A DNA stretch of 41,965 bases from Candidatus Omnitrophota bacterium (lineage in GTDB: Bacteria > Omnitrophota > Gorgyraeia > Zapsychrales > Zapsychraceae), in contig JAGVNC010000010.1 of the NCBI GenBank assembly GCA_020053475.1, forward strand, positions 1-41,965. The letters are read 5' to 3'. Position 1 is the first letter of the stretch. Each line of letters opens with the position of its first letter. The notes below the pieces were generated by a model. The model was not told where the DNA came from and did no database searches. It saw only the letters and a list, made by a program, of their open reading frames with translations. Below, one piece after another: positions 18,353 to 27,809 of the stretch. Position numbers and translations under genes: made by a program.

Positions 18353-18570
18353 TTCTTCACGTCAAAGTTATTCCTGGCGCCAAGAAGACGCTGGTCAAGC
18401 AAGAAGGCGAGATCTGGAAAGTTTATCTGCCTCAACCAGCACTGGAGGGCAAGGCCAATAAGGCATTGGTGGATGTGTTAGCCGAATTTTTCGGCGTTCG
18501 AAAAAATCAGATAGAGATTATAAAAGGATTGAAATCGCGCGTAAAAACTATTAATATAGATACTATTTAA
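18349..18570 (+). CDS. DUF167 (YggU) family protein
   Basis: MILHVKVIPGAKKTLVKQEGEIWKVYLPQPALEGKANKALVDVLAEFFGV; start overlaps the previous stop (ATGA). Confidence 0.88.
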   Translation: MILHVKVIPGAKKTLVKQEGEIWKVYLPQPALEGKANKALVDVLAEFFGVRKNQIEIIKGLKSRVKTINIDTI

Positions 18571-18582
18571 TAAACCCTTTTA

Positions 18583-18620
18583 ATCCCACATTGGCCCTTT
18601 GGAAGGGTTAAGTGTGGGAT
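18583..18620. repeat. Two-tier inverted repeat upstream of yqeY
   Basis: ATCCCACA (18583-18590) / TGTGGGAT (18613-18620) enclosing CCCTT (18595-18599) / AAGGG (18603-18607). Confidence 0.85.
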
Positions 18621-18655
18621 AAAATTTTGCTGTCAGGCCTAGCAGGGAGGAACCT

Positions 18656-19108
18656 ATGTCATTAGATGATCAAATCACTCAAGATTATATTACGGCCATG
18701 AAAAGTAGAGATCCGCTCAAATCAGGCACGATCAATTTCTTGAGGGCCCAGTTAAAGAACGTTCGCATTGAGAAAAAAATTGAGAAATTGGAAGATAACG
18801 ATGTGATTGCTGTCATCAAAAAACAAATTAAGCAACGCCAGGATTCCATCGACCAATTCCGTCAGGGCAACCGCCTGGATCTCGTGCAAAAAGAAGAGGC
18901 CGAGTTGGCTCTTTTAAAAGGGTATTTGCCGCAGGAATTAGAGGCTTCCCAATTACAGGCGATCGTTCAAGCGGCCATCCAAGAGACGCAGGCGACTTCG
19001 GTCAAAGACATGGGCAAAGTCATGAAGGCTGTCTTGGATAAAGTCGGCGGTCGTGCCGACAGCAAGACAGTCAGCGAATTAGTGAAAACATCGTTAGCGA
19101 AGGGTTAA
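18656..19108 (+). CDS. yqeY: GatB/YqeY domain protein
   Basis: SLDDQITQDYITAMKSRDPLKSGTINFLRAQLKNVRIEKK...LLKGYLPQEL; SD agcagggagg. Confidence 0.92.
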   Translation: MSLDDQITQDYITAMKSRDPLKSGTINFLRAQLKNVRIEKKIEKLEDNDVIAVIKKQIKQRQDSIDQFRQGNRLDLVQKEEAELALLKGYLPQELEASQLQAIVQAAIQETQATSVKDMGKVMKAVLDKVGGRADSKTVSELVKTSLAKG

Positions 19109-19115
19109 ATCAACA

Positions 19116-19901
19116 ATGTTCGGTCAAACGAGAAAACACATTGCCGTATCCCTTGTCATCATCTTGGGATTGATCGCCTTCTTTCAGTGGGCTTCGCCGC
19201 GCTATGTTCCACCGATTCTCGCGTATCATCATGTCCGGGAGGGCGCCTTGCCTTCGGACAGGGAAACAGTCAGCCCTCAAGATTTTGAAAAACAAATGGC
19301 GTACATCCACCAACATGGGTATCGGGTGTTGAGGTTGGAGGAACTCGCCGCCATGATTGAACAAAATAAGCCTTTCCCGCGCCATAGTGTCGTTTTAACA
19401 TTCGATGACGGATACGAAGATAATTATCACTTCGCCTATCCGATTCTTCAAAAATACGGATTTCCCGCGACCATTTTTATGATATCGGATGTCGTAGGAA
19501 CTTCAGGGTTTTTGACTTGGGACCAAACAAAAGAAATGCTTTCCCGGGGGATAACCGTTGGGGCCCATACGCGTCGTCATCGATATCTGCCCGACTTAAC
19601 GCCGGAAGAACAATCTGATGAAATTGAGGGGAGTAAGCGTATTTTGGGGAAAGCATTAGGCCAACCGATTGAATTTTTTGCTTATCCTGTGGGCGGATTT
19701 AATGAGACAATCCAGGCGTTAGTTAAAAGGGCCGGGTATCGTGCGGCCTGTACGACAAATCGAGGACGAGATAAACGTAATCGCAATGTCTGGGAATTGA
19801 ATCGGATCAGCATGCGTTCAAATAATACACAATCGCTTGTTTTATGGGCCAAGTTGTCGGGTTATTATAATTTATTTAGAAAATCAAGAAATCCTTACTA
19901 A
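19116..19901 (+). CDS. Polysaccharide deacetylase (NodB/CE4), membrane-anchored
   Basis: TM at N-terminus; VVLTFDDGYEDNYHFAYPILQKYGFPATIFMI, VGAHTRRH, FFAYPVGGFN. Confidence 0.93.
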   Translation: MFGQTRKHIAVSLVIILGLIAFFQWASPRYVPPILAYHHVREGALPSDRETVSPQDFEKQMAYIHQHGYRVLRLEELAAMIEQNKPFPRHSVVLTFDDGYEDNYHFAYPILQKYGFPATIFMISDVVGTSGFLTWDQTKEMLSRGITVGAHTRRHRYLPDLTPEEQSDEIEGSKRILGKALGQPIEFFAYPVGGFNETIQALVKRAGYRAACTTNRGRDKRNRNVWELNRISMRSNNTQSLVLWAKLSGYYNLFRKSRNPY

Positions 19902-19923
19902 GGGCGAGATAGGAAGAAATGGA

Positions 19924-22900
19924 ATGAGTGGAACAAAAGGACACAGTGATCACGTGAAATATCATTTGGATGCCAAGGGATGTTTCGCCATCGATGATTA
20001 CAATCACAGCAAAGCGTTTAGTAATTTTTTCCCGGGGATCGCCGGGTTGTGGGGGATTCCGATGTGGGTTTTTTATGTCAACCGCGGGCAAGCCATCAGC
20101 AGCTTCGGGGTTGAATCGAAAGATAAGGCATTCCTTGAGTTCCAGCCTGCCAATAAAGCTTATCGTTTAACGCCCCTCCAGGGGTTTCGGACATTGATTA
20201 AAGGGAAAAAAGCCAATAAGGAATTTTATTGGGAGCCCTTTCAAATCAACCTGCTAGGGACTCAATACAAAAAACAACAACGCATGTTGATCACGTCCCA
20301 TGACCTTACGCTCGAAGAAATCAATGTTGATTTGGGGATTTATATCAGCGTCAATTATTTTACCCTTCCGGATGAACCTTACGCCGCTTTAGTGCGGAAT
20401 CTCACCATTAGAAACTTAGGAAAAACATCATGTGATTTGGAGATCATGGACGGCTTGCCTGTCATCATTCCTTTCGGCCTCACCGATGGGATCGTCAAGA
20501 ATATGTCACGAACCGTCGAGGCGTGGGTCAAAGTCAGCCATGTGGAGGAAAAGATCCCTTATTATCGGCTTAATGTTGAGGTCTCAGATAAGCCTCAGGT
20601 CACTCATATCAAGAAAGGAAATTTCTTTTTTAGCTTTCTGCGCCAAGCTCGAGGCAAACAATTGTTGCCTCCCTTAATCGACCCTGCTCATATTTTCGCT
20701 CAAGCCCATGATTTTGCAGTCCCTCAGGCCTTTTTAGAAAAGACATTTAAGATGCCGACTCGGCAGTTTTTCAGCAATCGGATGCCCTCAGCGATGAGTT
20801 ACGCCCGATTTGTGTTAAAGGCGAAGGCTGAAGAGAAGATTACGTCACTGTTTGGCCATGCCTCGGAAGAAGAGGAGCTTAAAGGGATTGCCGAACAGGC
20901 TCTCCAAAATGATTTGATGGATAAAAAAGCCCTTCGCAATAAAGATCTTGTTTCGGAAATCAAGAATCATTCATTGACCGTCAGTTCCTCCAAAGAGTTT
21001 AACCTTTATGCTCAACAAACATTCCTGGATAACATTTTAAGAGGGGGGATCCCTGTTTCGCTCAATACCGGCGACGGGGTTGTCACCCTGAATGTGTATA
21101 GCCGTAAACACGGAGATCCGGAGAGGGATTATAATTACTTTGTTGTTGCCCCAACATTTTATTCGCAGGGCAACGGTAATTACCGCGACGTGAATCAAAA
21201 TCGCCGCAACGATGTTTGGTTTAACACCGATGTCATGGACCATCATGTCATTAGTTTCTTGAATCTTGTTCAAGCCGATGGGTACAATCCTCTGATTGTC
21301 AAAGGCACCACATTTACCGTTGAACATTCGCAGAAATTAAATTCCATCCTTAGGGATTCTTTTGCCGGCTCTGATATTCCCTTGATCAAAGATTTCCTGA
21401 AAAACAGTTTTCTCCCCGGGGGGCTATGGGATTTTATGGCCCAACGAAAGATCACCGTTAAAATCCCTCCTAAGGAGTTTCTTGGCCGGTTGCTGGAAAT
21501 TTGTCATAAACAAGAGTTGGCCGAGCATGGGGAAGGGTTTTGGACAGATCATTGGACATACAATCTCGATTTGATTGAAAGCTATCTTGAGATCTATCCT
21601 GAGAATCTCAAAAATCTGTTGTTGGAAAAGAACGTGTTTAGTTTTTATCATAACGGACATTATGTATTGCCTCGGGATCAACGTTACATTTTTACGGAAA
21701 AAGGTGTGCGCCAATATCAATCCGTCATGCACGATCCAAAAGCCGCTAAGCCCATTCACCATAAACTCAAAACAAAGCATGGCGAAGGCGGTGTCTACCA
21801 AACGCATTTGACCGCTAAGCTGCTTTGTTTGATTGCCAATAAGGTTGCTTCGTTGGATCCCAGCGGCATTGGGATTGAAATGGAAGCGGACAAGCCGAAT
21901 TGGTACGACGCCTTAAATGGATTGCCCGGGCTTTTAGGCTCCTCCATTAACGAGACATTCGAATTAAAACGGTTAAGCATCTTTTTAGAGGAATCCTTAA
22001 AGCAGCTGTCCCTGACGGAAAGTACGAAGATTCCCCTCTTTGAAGAACTGGCCGCATTGATCGTAGATCTAACTTCTTTATTAAATTCGGAAAGAGATCC
22101 CTTGGGATATTGGAACAAATCCAATGATTTGAAGGAAGATTATCGTCAGAAAATTCGCCATGGTGTCAGTGGAGAGGAAGCGTCTTTATCTTTAGGCGAA
22201 ATTAAAAATTTTCTGCAGGCGGTGATCGCGAAGACGGATCAGGCGATCAGTTTGGCCAAGAACGAACAAGGGTCCCTGGCCACTTATTTCTTCCATGAAG
22301 TGGCCCAATACGATGTCATTGACTGTAAACAAGCGCACGGCCCCACATTTGTCCGTCCGCGTAAATTTGTGAAAAGGACGTTACCCTTATTTTTGGAAGG
22401 ATATGTCCATGCCTTGAGAGTCGAGCCCAAACAGGACAAGTGCCGGGAGCTTTACCAGCAAGTTCGTCAAAGCGCACTGTTCGATAGAAAATTGAAAATG
22501 TATAAAGTGAATGAAGACCTCTCGGGGCAAAGTGAAGAGATTGGCCGGACAAAGATATTCCCTCGAGGTTGGTTGGAAAATGAATCGATCTGGCTGCATA
22601 TGGAATACAAGTTTTTCTTGGAACTTCTCCGCCGAGGATTATATGATGAATTTTATGAAAATTTCAATCACGCATTGATTCCTTTTCAAAAACCTCAGTG
22701 TTACGGCCGCAGCCCGCTGGAGAATTCTTCGTTTCTTGTCAGTAGCGCGCACGAAGATGATTCGTTGCACGGCCAAGGATTTGTGGCACGGTTGTCAGGG
22801 AGTACGGCGGAATTTTTGCATATCTGGTTGCGGATGAGCGTTGGCCCCAAGCCCTTTCATTTAAATACGAAGGGGGAAGTTTGTTTAACATTTGCTCCTG

Positions 22901-23211
22901 TTTTGGCCAAGGGGTTATTTACAACCCAATCTTCCGTTGTCGAATATTTTGATGCCGGAGGCGACAAACATAGCGTCGATCTCCCCGCCAATGTTTATGC
23001 GTTTAAATTTCTTGGGAATACGTTGGTTGTCTATCATAACCCTAAACGCAAAAATACGTTTGGGAGAAACAAGGCAACTGTTAAAGCCATTCATCTCACC
23101 TCAGCGCATAACCCCCAATCTGCCAAGATTTTTTCTTCCATCATCCCTGCATCTTACGCTCGTGATGTCCGGGAAAGAAAAGTCAAACAGATCGACATTT
23201 ATCTCGAGTAA
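19924..23211 (+). CDS. Cellobiose phosphorylase-like / GH94-like protein (function uncertain)
   Basis: GIPMWVFYVNRGQAISSFGVESKDKAFLEFQPANKAYRLTPLQGFRTL and C-terminal LHIWLRMSVGPKPFHLNTKGEVCLTFAPVLAKGLF resemble proteins annotated as cellobiose phosphorylase; assignment from memory only. Confidence 0.55.
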   Translation: MSGTKGHSDHVKYHLDAKGCFAIDDYNHSKAFSNFFPGIAGLWGIPMWVFYVNRGQAISSFGVESKDKAFLEFQPANKAYRLTPLQGFRTLIKGKKANKEFYWEPFQINLLGTQYKKQQRMLITSHDLTLEEINVDLGIYISVNYFTLPDEPYAALVRNLTIRNLGKTSCDLEIMDGLPVIIPFGLTDGIVKNMSRTVEAWVKVSHVEEKIPYYRLNVEVSDKPQVTHIKKGNFFFSFLRQARGKQLLPPLIDPAHIFAQAHDFAVPQAFLEKTFKMPTRQFFSNRMPSAMSYARFVLKAKAEEKITSLFGHASEEEELKGIAEQALQNDLMDKKALRNKDLVSEIKNHSLTVSSSKEFNLYAQQTFLDNILRGGIPVSLNTGDGVVTLNVYSRKHGDPERDYNYFVVAPTFYSQGNGNYRDVNQNRRNDVWFNTDVMDHHVISFLNLVQADGYNPLIVKGTTFTVEHSQKLNSILRDSFAGSDIPLIKDFLKNSFLPGGLWDFMAQRKITVKIPPKEFLGRLLEICHKQELAEHGEGFWTDHWTYNLDLIESYLEIYPENLKNLLLEKNVFSFYHNGHYVLPRDQRYIFTEKGVRQYQSVMHDPKAAKPIHHKLKTKHGEGGVYQTHLTAKLLCLIANKVASLDPSGIGIEMEADKPNWYDALNGLPGLLGSSINETFELKRLSIFLEESLKQLSLTESTKIPLFEELAALIVDLTSLLNSERDPLGYWNKSNDLKEDYRQKIRHGVSGEEASLSLGEIKNFLQAVIAKTDQAISLAKNEQGSLATYFFHEVAQYDVIDCKQAHGPTFVRPRKFVKRTLPLFLEGYVHALRVEPKQDKCRELYQQVRQSALFDRKLKMYKVNEDLSGQSEEIGRTKIFPRGWLENESIWLHMEYKFFLELLRRGLYDEFYENFNHALIPFQKPQCYGRSPLENSSFLVSSAHEDDSLHGQGFVARLSGSTAEFLHIWLRMSVGPKPFHLNTKGEVCLTFAPVLAKGLFTTQSSVVEYFDAGGDKHSVDLPANVYAFKFLGNTLVVYHNPKRKNTFGRNKATVKAIHLTSAHNPQSAKIFSSIIPASYARDVRERKVKQIDIYLE

Positions 23212-23711
23212 TGAAAATGCTCAAATTTCTTTTTAGAAAGATTGATCTTAGTTTATTCTTGGGATTTTTTTTGGGTTTTTCTTGCCCGCTTTCTTTTGCC
23301 CAGCCTGATATTTCTTTGGAAGCGTCCTGTGCGCGAGTATTTCAAGAAACGCAGTTATGCCCCCCGGAAGGCTGCCGCCTCAGTCAAGACACATGTATCC
23401 CTAAGGATTGTCTGGAAATCTCCGCCGAACATTGTCCTTTACAAAGTTGTCGATTGTTAAAAGGGTGTGAAGGACAAGACGTGTGTTATTATCTGGCAGA
23501 CATTGAAGAACCGACGTGTGGAACAATGGGATATGTCGGGCCCGTGGAATGCTGTGAGGGGCTCGTCAAACGTTGCGGGTCGGAATTTTTTGACGGAACA
23601 TGCGATATGATCGGCAAGGATTCCATTTATAGTGTCCCTATTTGTATTGCCTGCGGGAACGGCATGTGTAACCAATTCGAGGATGGGTGTAATTGCCCGG
23701 AAGATTGCTAG
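23211..23711 (+). CDS. Small secreted cysteine-rich protein
   Basis: Signal peptide then about 20 Cys; ends ACGNGMCNQFEDGCNCPEDC (CGNGxC...CxCPxDC motif). TAATG overlap with the upstream gene. Confidence 0.8.
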   Translation: MKMLKFLFRKIDLSLFLGFFLGFSCPLSFAQPDISLEASCARVFQETQLCPPEGCRLSQDTCIPKDCLEISAEHCPLQSCRLLKGCEGQDVCYYLADIEEPTCGTMGYVGPVECCEGLVKRCGSEFFDGTCDMIGKDSIYSVPICIACGNGMCNQFEDGCNCPEDC

Positions 23712-24853
23712 CCGTGAATGAACTTGAGGATTTCCTGGGCGGCTCGTTGACTGGCTTTTTGTGTCCCAAAAGATTTTTTGATTGACCTTAACTCCGCTTT
23801 CATTTCATCCCTTCGCTTGTCATCCGTAAAAATGTCTTTGAGCGCCTTCGCCAGCCGTGGGGCCGTTGCCTGAAATTGAAGCAATTCCGGGACAACGCAT
23901 TTACCGGCCATAATATTCACGAGGCTGATGCGGGGAATTTTGACAACATTTTTGCCAATCAACCATGTGACTAAAGACGTTTTATACACGACGACCATCG
24001 GCTTTTCGAGAAGTGCTGTTTCCAGCGTGGCTGTTCCCGAAGCGACCAGGCAAATATCACAGGCATTGATGCAGTCATATGTTTGGTTCTCAATGATTTT
24101 AATGGGAAGGCCGGAGGGCTGAATATATTGGTCTAAGAGTGTGCGATCAATGGTGGGCGCCTGCGGCAAAAGAAATTGCAATTGTGGGAATTCTTTGGAA
24201 AGAACAGAGGCTGTTTGTAGCATGACGGGAAGGAGGCGTTCGATTTCTCCTCGGCGGGAACCGGGGAGAAGCCCCAGGGTGAGTTTATCATCGTCAAGTC
24301 CGTTTGTTTCAAGGAATTCAGGTTTAGATGTTTCAACCTTCATCTGATCCATCAGGGGATGCCCCACAAATGTGACCGCGTAATCAAACTTCGCGTAAAA
24401 ATCCTTCTCAAAAGGAAACACCACAAGCATTAGATCAACGTGCCTTTTGATGGCCGCCACGCGCTGTTCATTCCAGGCCCAGACTTTGGGGCTTATGTAG
24501 TAAATGACTTTAATTCCTAATGCCTTAATTTCTTTCGCCAACCGCAGGTTAAACCCGGGAAAATCGATGAGAATGACCGCTTGAGGGCGTTGTTCTTTGA
24601 TTTTTTTTAGAAATGAATTAAAAACGTCTTTTAAGGTAAAATAATGTTTAATGACCTCGGTTACACCGATCATGGCCATTTTGGTTAAATCAGCTTCAAT
24701 TTTAACCCCGGCTTTTTTCATCTGGATGCCCCCAATCCCTGAAAGCGTTAGATTGGGATCCAATGCATTGAGTTCTTGGGCCAGATAAGAGCCAAAGAGA
24801 TCACCGGAAGCTTCTCCGGCTACCAGCATGATATGCGGTGAGGGATTGTTCAT
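23708..24853 (-). CDS. lpxB: Lipid-A-disaccharide synthase
   Basis: IMLVAGEASGDLFGSYLAQEL, VILIDFPGFNLRLAKEIK, VIYYISPKVWAWNEQR, LGLLPGSRRGEIERLLP. Confidence 0.95.
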   Translation of the reverse strand: MNNPSPHIMLVAGEASGDLFGSYLAQELNALDPNLTLSGIGGIQMKKAGVKIEADLTKMAMIGVTEVIKHYFTLKDVFNSFLKKIKEQRPQAVILIDFPGFNLRLAKEIKALGIKVIYYISPKVWAWNEQRVAAIKRHVDLMLVVFPFEKDFYAKFDYAVTFVGHPLMDQMKVETSKPEFLETNGLDDDKLTLGLLPGSRRGEIERLLPVMLQTASVLSKEFPQLQFLLPQAPTIDRTLLDQYIQPSGLPIKIIENQTYDCINACDICLVASGTATLETALLEKPMVVVYKTSLVTWLIGKNVVKIPRISLVNIMAGKCVVPELLQFQATAPRLAKALKDIFTDDKRRDEMKAELRSIKKSFGTQKASQRAAQEILKFIHG

Positions 24854-24935
24854 TATCGGAAGGGTGTTTATTTAGAACCCATTGAGATTGTTAGAGTTAG
24901 TAATTGAATAAATAAAAGGCACTATAACAAATCCC

Positions 24936-24964
24936 TCGACAAAAGTCAATGGATATGGTAATAT
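24936..24964 (+). promoter_or_regulatory. Putative promoter of msbA (TCGACA-17-TAATAT)
   Basis: TCGACA 24936-24941, 17-bp spacer, TAATAT 24959-24964, just before ATG 24976. Confidence 0.5.
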
Positions 24965-24975
24965 CCTCGGCTATT

Positions 24976-26769
24976 ATGAAAAATTATCTAAAATTACTGC
25001 AATTTGTCCGGCCCCATTGGAAATTATTTGCCATTTCTGTTTTTTTGATGCTTTTGGCGAGCCTTTTTGAGGGGTTCCAGTTGCCTATGCTGGTGCCGAT
25101 GATCGATAACATTTTCAACGACAAAGATATCATTATCCCCCAGCAACTTCCCGCCTTTATTGCCGAACCTATTGGATACATCAATTCTCTTGATCGGATG
25201 GTGATTTTTAAGCTTTTCCCTTTTTGGGTCATTGCGCTCATGATTCTAAAGCACATCTTTACTTACTTTTATTCCTATTTCATGAGCGATATTTCCCAAA
25301 AGGTGATGCGCGATATCCGTGACAGTCTTTATGGGAAGATTCAACGGCTTTCGTTGGATTACTTTACGAAGAAGCGCACGGGCGAGCTCATGTCAAGGAT
25401 TACCCACGACGTGAATATCATCGAAAATGCCGTTTCCTACGGGTTGATTGATTTGTTCCGCCAGAGTTTTATGATTGTCATTTATTTATTGATCGCGTTT
25501 GGGATCCATCCTAAAGCTGCGCTAGTCATCTTCGTTATTTTCCCTTTATTAGGATATCCGATGTATCGGATCGGCAAAGCCTTGAAGAAGATTGCCAAAG
25601 GCACCCAAGAAAAAATGGCCGATATTAATTCCATGCTGTTGGAAACCATTTCCGGTGTGCAATTGGTGAAGGCGTTTAATATGGAAAACAAAGAGACACA
25701 ACGCTTTAAAAGCCAAAACGATACCTACTATAAATTTCGGATGAAGGGGGTCAAAAGAACGTTGTTGATTAACCCCATTACAGAGATCGTCGGGATGGCA
25801 TGCGGATTGTCTATTTTCTTGTGGATGGGGTTGGATGTGATCAACAATCATCTTTCCTTAGGTATTTTCGTTTTGTTTTTCGGCTCAATCATGTCGATCA
25901 TCAGCCCTATTAAGAAATTGGGCAATGTGAACGCGATTATGCAGCAAGCATTGTCCGCAACTCAGAGGATTTATGATGTTTTAGACGCGCCGATTACCGT
26001 TAGCGAGGATCCCAAAGCAAAAGCACTCCCGGAAATGTGTCGAGGGATTTCCTTGAACAACGTCACCTTTCAATATCATGAAGAATCGGGGCTCATTCTT
26101 AAAGAGATCAATTTAACAATCAACAAAGGAGAGTTGGTCGCTATCGTCGGGCCGACGGGGGCGGGGAAGACCACATTGGTGAATCTCATCTCGCGGTTTT
26201 ATGATCCAACGACAGGCAGCGTGGACATCGATGGGACGGATGTTAAGACCCTGGCATTCGAATCGCTAAGACAACAAATTGGCATTGTTTCACAATCGAC
26301 GATTTTGTTCCATGATACCGTGAAGGCCAATATTGCCTATGGTCACAGTCACGCTGATCAACCCAGCATTGAAGCGGCCGCTCGCAAAGCTTATGCGCAT
26401 CATTTCATTGAACAAATGCCGTTAGGGTACAACACCGTCATCGGTGATCAAGGGATCCGGCTTTCGGGAGGAGAGAAACAACGCCTTTCGATTGCCCGGG
26501 CGATCCTTAAAAATCCGCCGATCCTCATTTTAGATGAGGCAACCTCCCAGCTGGACTCGGAATCGGAGAAATATATTCAGGAAGCTCTGGATGAGTTGAT
26601 GAAAGGCCGGACCGTCATTGCCATCGCCCACCGCCTGTCGACCGTAACAAGGGCGGATAAAATTGTCGTTTTAGAGCATGGCCGGATGGTAGGGTTGGGC
26701 CGCCACGAAGAACTTTTGCGTACGTGCCCCTTGTATGAGCGTTTACATCGGATGCAGTTTTCAATATAA
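24976..26769 (+). CDS. msbA: MsbA-type lipid A flippase / ABC exporter
   Basis: Fused TM-NBD; Walker A VGPTGAGKTTL; signature RLSGGEKQRLSIARAIL; Walker B ILILDEATS. ATG 24976 preferred over 24949, which lies in the putative promoter. Confidence 0.92.
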   Translation: MKNYLKLLQFVRPHWKLFAISVFLMLLASLFEGFQLPMLVPMIDNIFNDKDIIIPQQLPAFIAEPIGYINSLDRMVIFKLFPFWVIALMILKHIFTYFYSYFMSDISQKVMRDIRDSLYGKIQRLSLDYFTKKRTGELMSRITHDVNIIENAVSYGLIDLFRQSFMIVIYLLIAFGIHPKAALVIFVIFPLLGYPMYRIGKALKKIAKGTQEKMADINSMLLETISGVQLVKAFNMENKETQRFKSQNDTYYKFRMKGVKRTLLINPITEIVGMACGLSIFLWMGLDVINNHLSLGIFVLFFGSIMSIISPIKKLGNVNAIMQQALSATQRIYDVLDAPITVSEDPKAKALPEMCRGISLNNVTFQYHEESGLILKEINLTINKGELVAIVGPTGAGKTTLVNLISRFYDPTTGSVDIDGTDVKTLAFESLRQQIGIVSQSTILFHDTVKANIAYGHSHADQPSIEAAARKAYAHHFIEQMPLGYNTVIGDQGIRLSGGEKQRLSIARAILKNPPILILDEATSQLDSESEKYIQEALDELMKGRTVIAIAHRLSTVTRADKIVVLEHGRMVGLGRHEELLRTCPLYERLHRMQFSI

Positions 26770-26810
26770 TAATTAATACTATTAATTAGATTACCCTTAA
26801 AAATTAGTAG

Positions 26811-26839
26811 TTGCAAAAAAAAAGAATATTGGGTATACT
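26811..26839 (+). promoter_or_regulatory. Putative rpsB operon promoter (TTGCAA-17-TATACT)
   Basis: TTGCAA 26811-26816, 17-bp spacer, TATACT 26834-26839; predicts a leader of about 138 nt. Confidence 0.65.
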
Positions 26840-26929
26840 ACCACAACAAAATTAAGGTTAATCAACAATAATAGCGCAAGATTATGCTGACTAACATCAA
26901 GCTTAACAATTGCCTACTATTGAATAGCA

Positions 26930-26979
26930 CCCGCCTTGCACCGTCCCTACCGGGACGGCATGGGAGCGGGGCAGGGAGG
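26930..26979 (+). repeat. 50-bp GC-rich palindromic element, copy B (carries SD of rpsB)
   Basis: cccgccttgcaccgtccctaccgggacggcatgggagcggggcagggagg; one mismatch to copy A. Confidence 0.95.
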
Positions 26980-26983
26980 AGTG

Positions 26984-27778
26984 ATGGTGGTGGATGATTT
27001 AATCAAAAAATTGCTGGAAGCCGGGGTCCATTTTGGGCATCAAACGAAACGCTGGAACCCCAAGATGAAACGCTTTATTTTCGGCGAGAGAAGCGGGATT
27101 TACATCATTGATCTGGAAAAGAGCGTTGAGCATTTGAATAAAGCCCGTGATTTTTTACGTGACGTCGCCGCTAAGGGCGGGAAAATCCTTTTTATTGGGA
27201 CAAAAAAACAAGCTCAGCCGATCATTGAAGAAGAGGCCCAGAAATCGAATATGTTTTTTGTCAGTAATCGCTGGCCGGGCGGATTGTTAACGAATTTTCA
27301 GACCGTTAAGAAGTCCATTGGGCGGTTGAAAGCCATTGAAGAGATGCAGAGCAACGGCATTTGGGAGAATTTAAAGAAAAAAGAAACCAGTCAATTGACC
27401 AAAGAGCGAGAAAAGTTATTAAGAGATTTGGGGGGGATCCGGGAGATGCATCATGCTCCCGATGTTGTGTTTATTGTTGATCCTAAAAAAGAAGAAATTG
27501 CTGTCCGGGAATCCCGTAAATTAGGGATTCCCATCGTCGCCGTGGTTGATACCAATTGTGATCCTGATCTCATCGATTATCCTATCCCTGGCAATGACGA
27601 TGCGCTTAAGTCGATTCGTCTGCTGACGTCATTGATTGCGGAGAGCATCATTGATGGAAGAAAAGAATTTATGACCAGCGAGACAGCTCGAAAATCTTCT
27701 CAATCTCAAAAAAACGAATCAATTCAAGAAGAAACAGCTAAGCCAGTCGAAGTTACTTCAGCGGAACAATCTTCGTAA
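26984..27778 (+). CDS. rpsB: 30S ribosomal protein S2
   Basis: [65 protein letters not shown]-track start 26936 (TTG) only reads through the repeat. Confidence 0.97.
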   Translation: MVVDDLIKKLLEAGVHFGHQTKRWNPKMKRFIFGERSGIYIIDLEKSVEHLNKARDFLRDVAAKGGKILFIGTKKQAQPIIEEEAQKSNMFFVSNRWPGGLLTNFQTVKKSIGRLKAIEEMQSNGIWENLKKKETSQLTKEREKLLRDLGGIREMHHAPDVVFIVDPKKEEIAVRESRKLGIPIVAVVDTNCDPDLIDYPIPGNDDALKSIRLLTSLIAESIIDGRKEFMTSETARKSSQSQKNESIQEETAKPVEVTSAEQSS

Positions 27779-27809
27779 TTATTTAAATTTTAGAGAAAGG
27801 GTCGTTTCC

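Noticed and set aside
18642-18651. AGCAGGGAGG before yqeY as a third copy of the 50-bp element
   Set aside because: Only the last 8 nt (CAGGGAGG) match; this is explained by a Shine-Dalgarno.
26771-26787. Perfect palindrome AATTAATA-C-TATTAATT after msbA
   Set aside because: Pure A/T low complexity without T-tract or conserved context; chance is likely.
26936-26983. N-terminal extension of S2 ([16 protein letters not shown])
   Set aside because: It is a TTG-initiated read-through of the 50-bp repeat; canonical S2 starts near [20 protein letters not shown] with a good SD.
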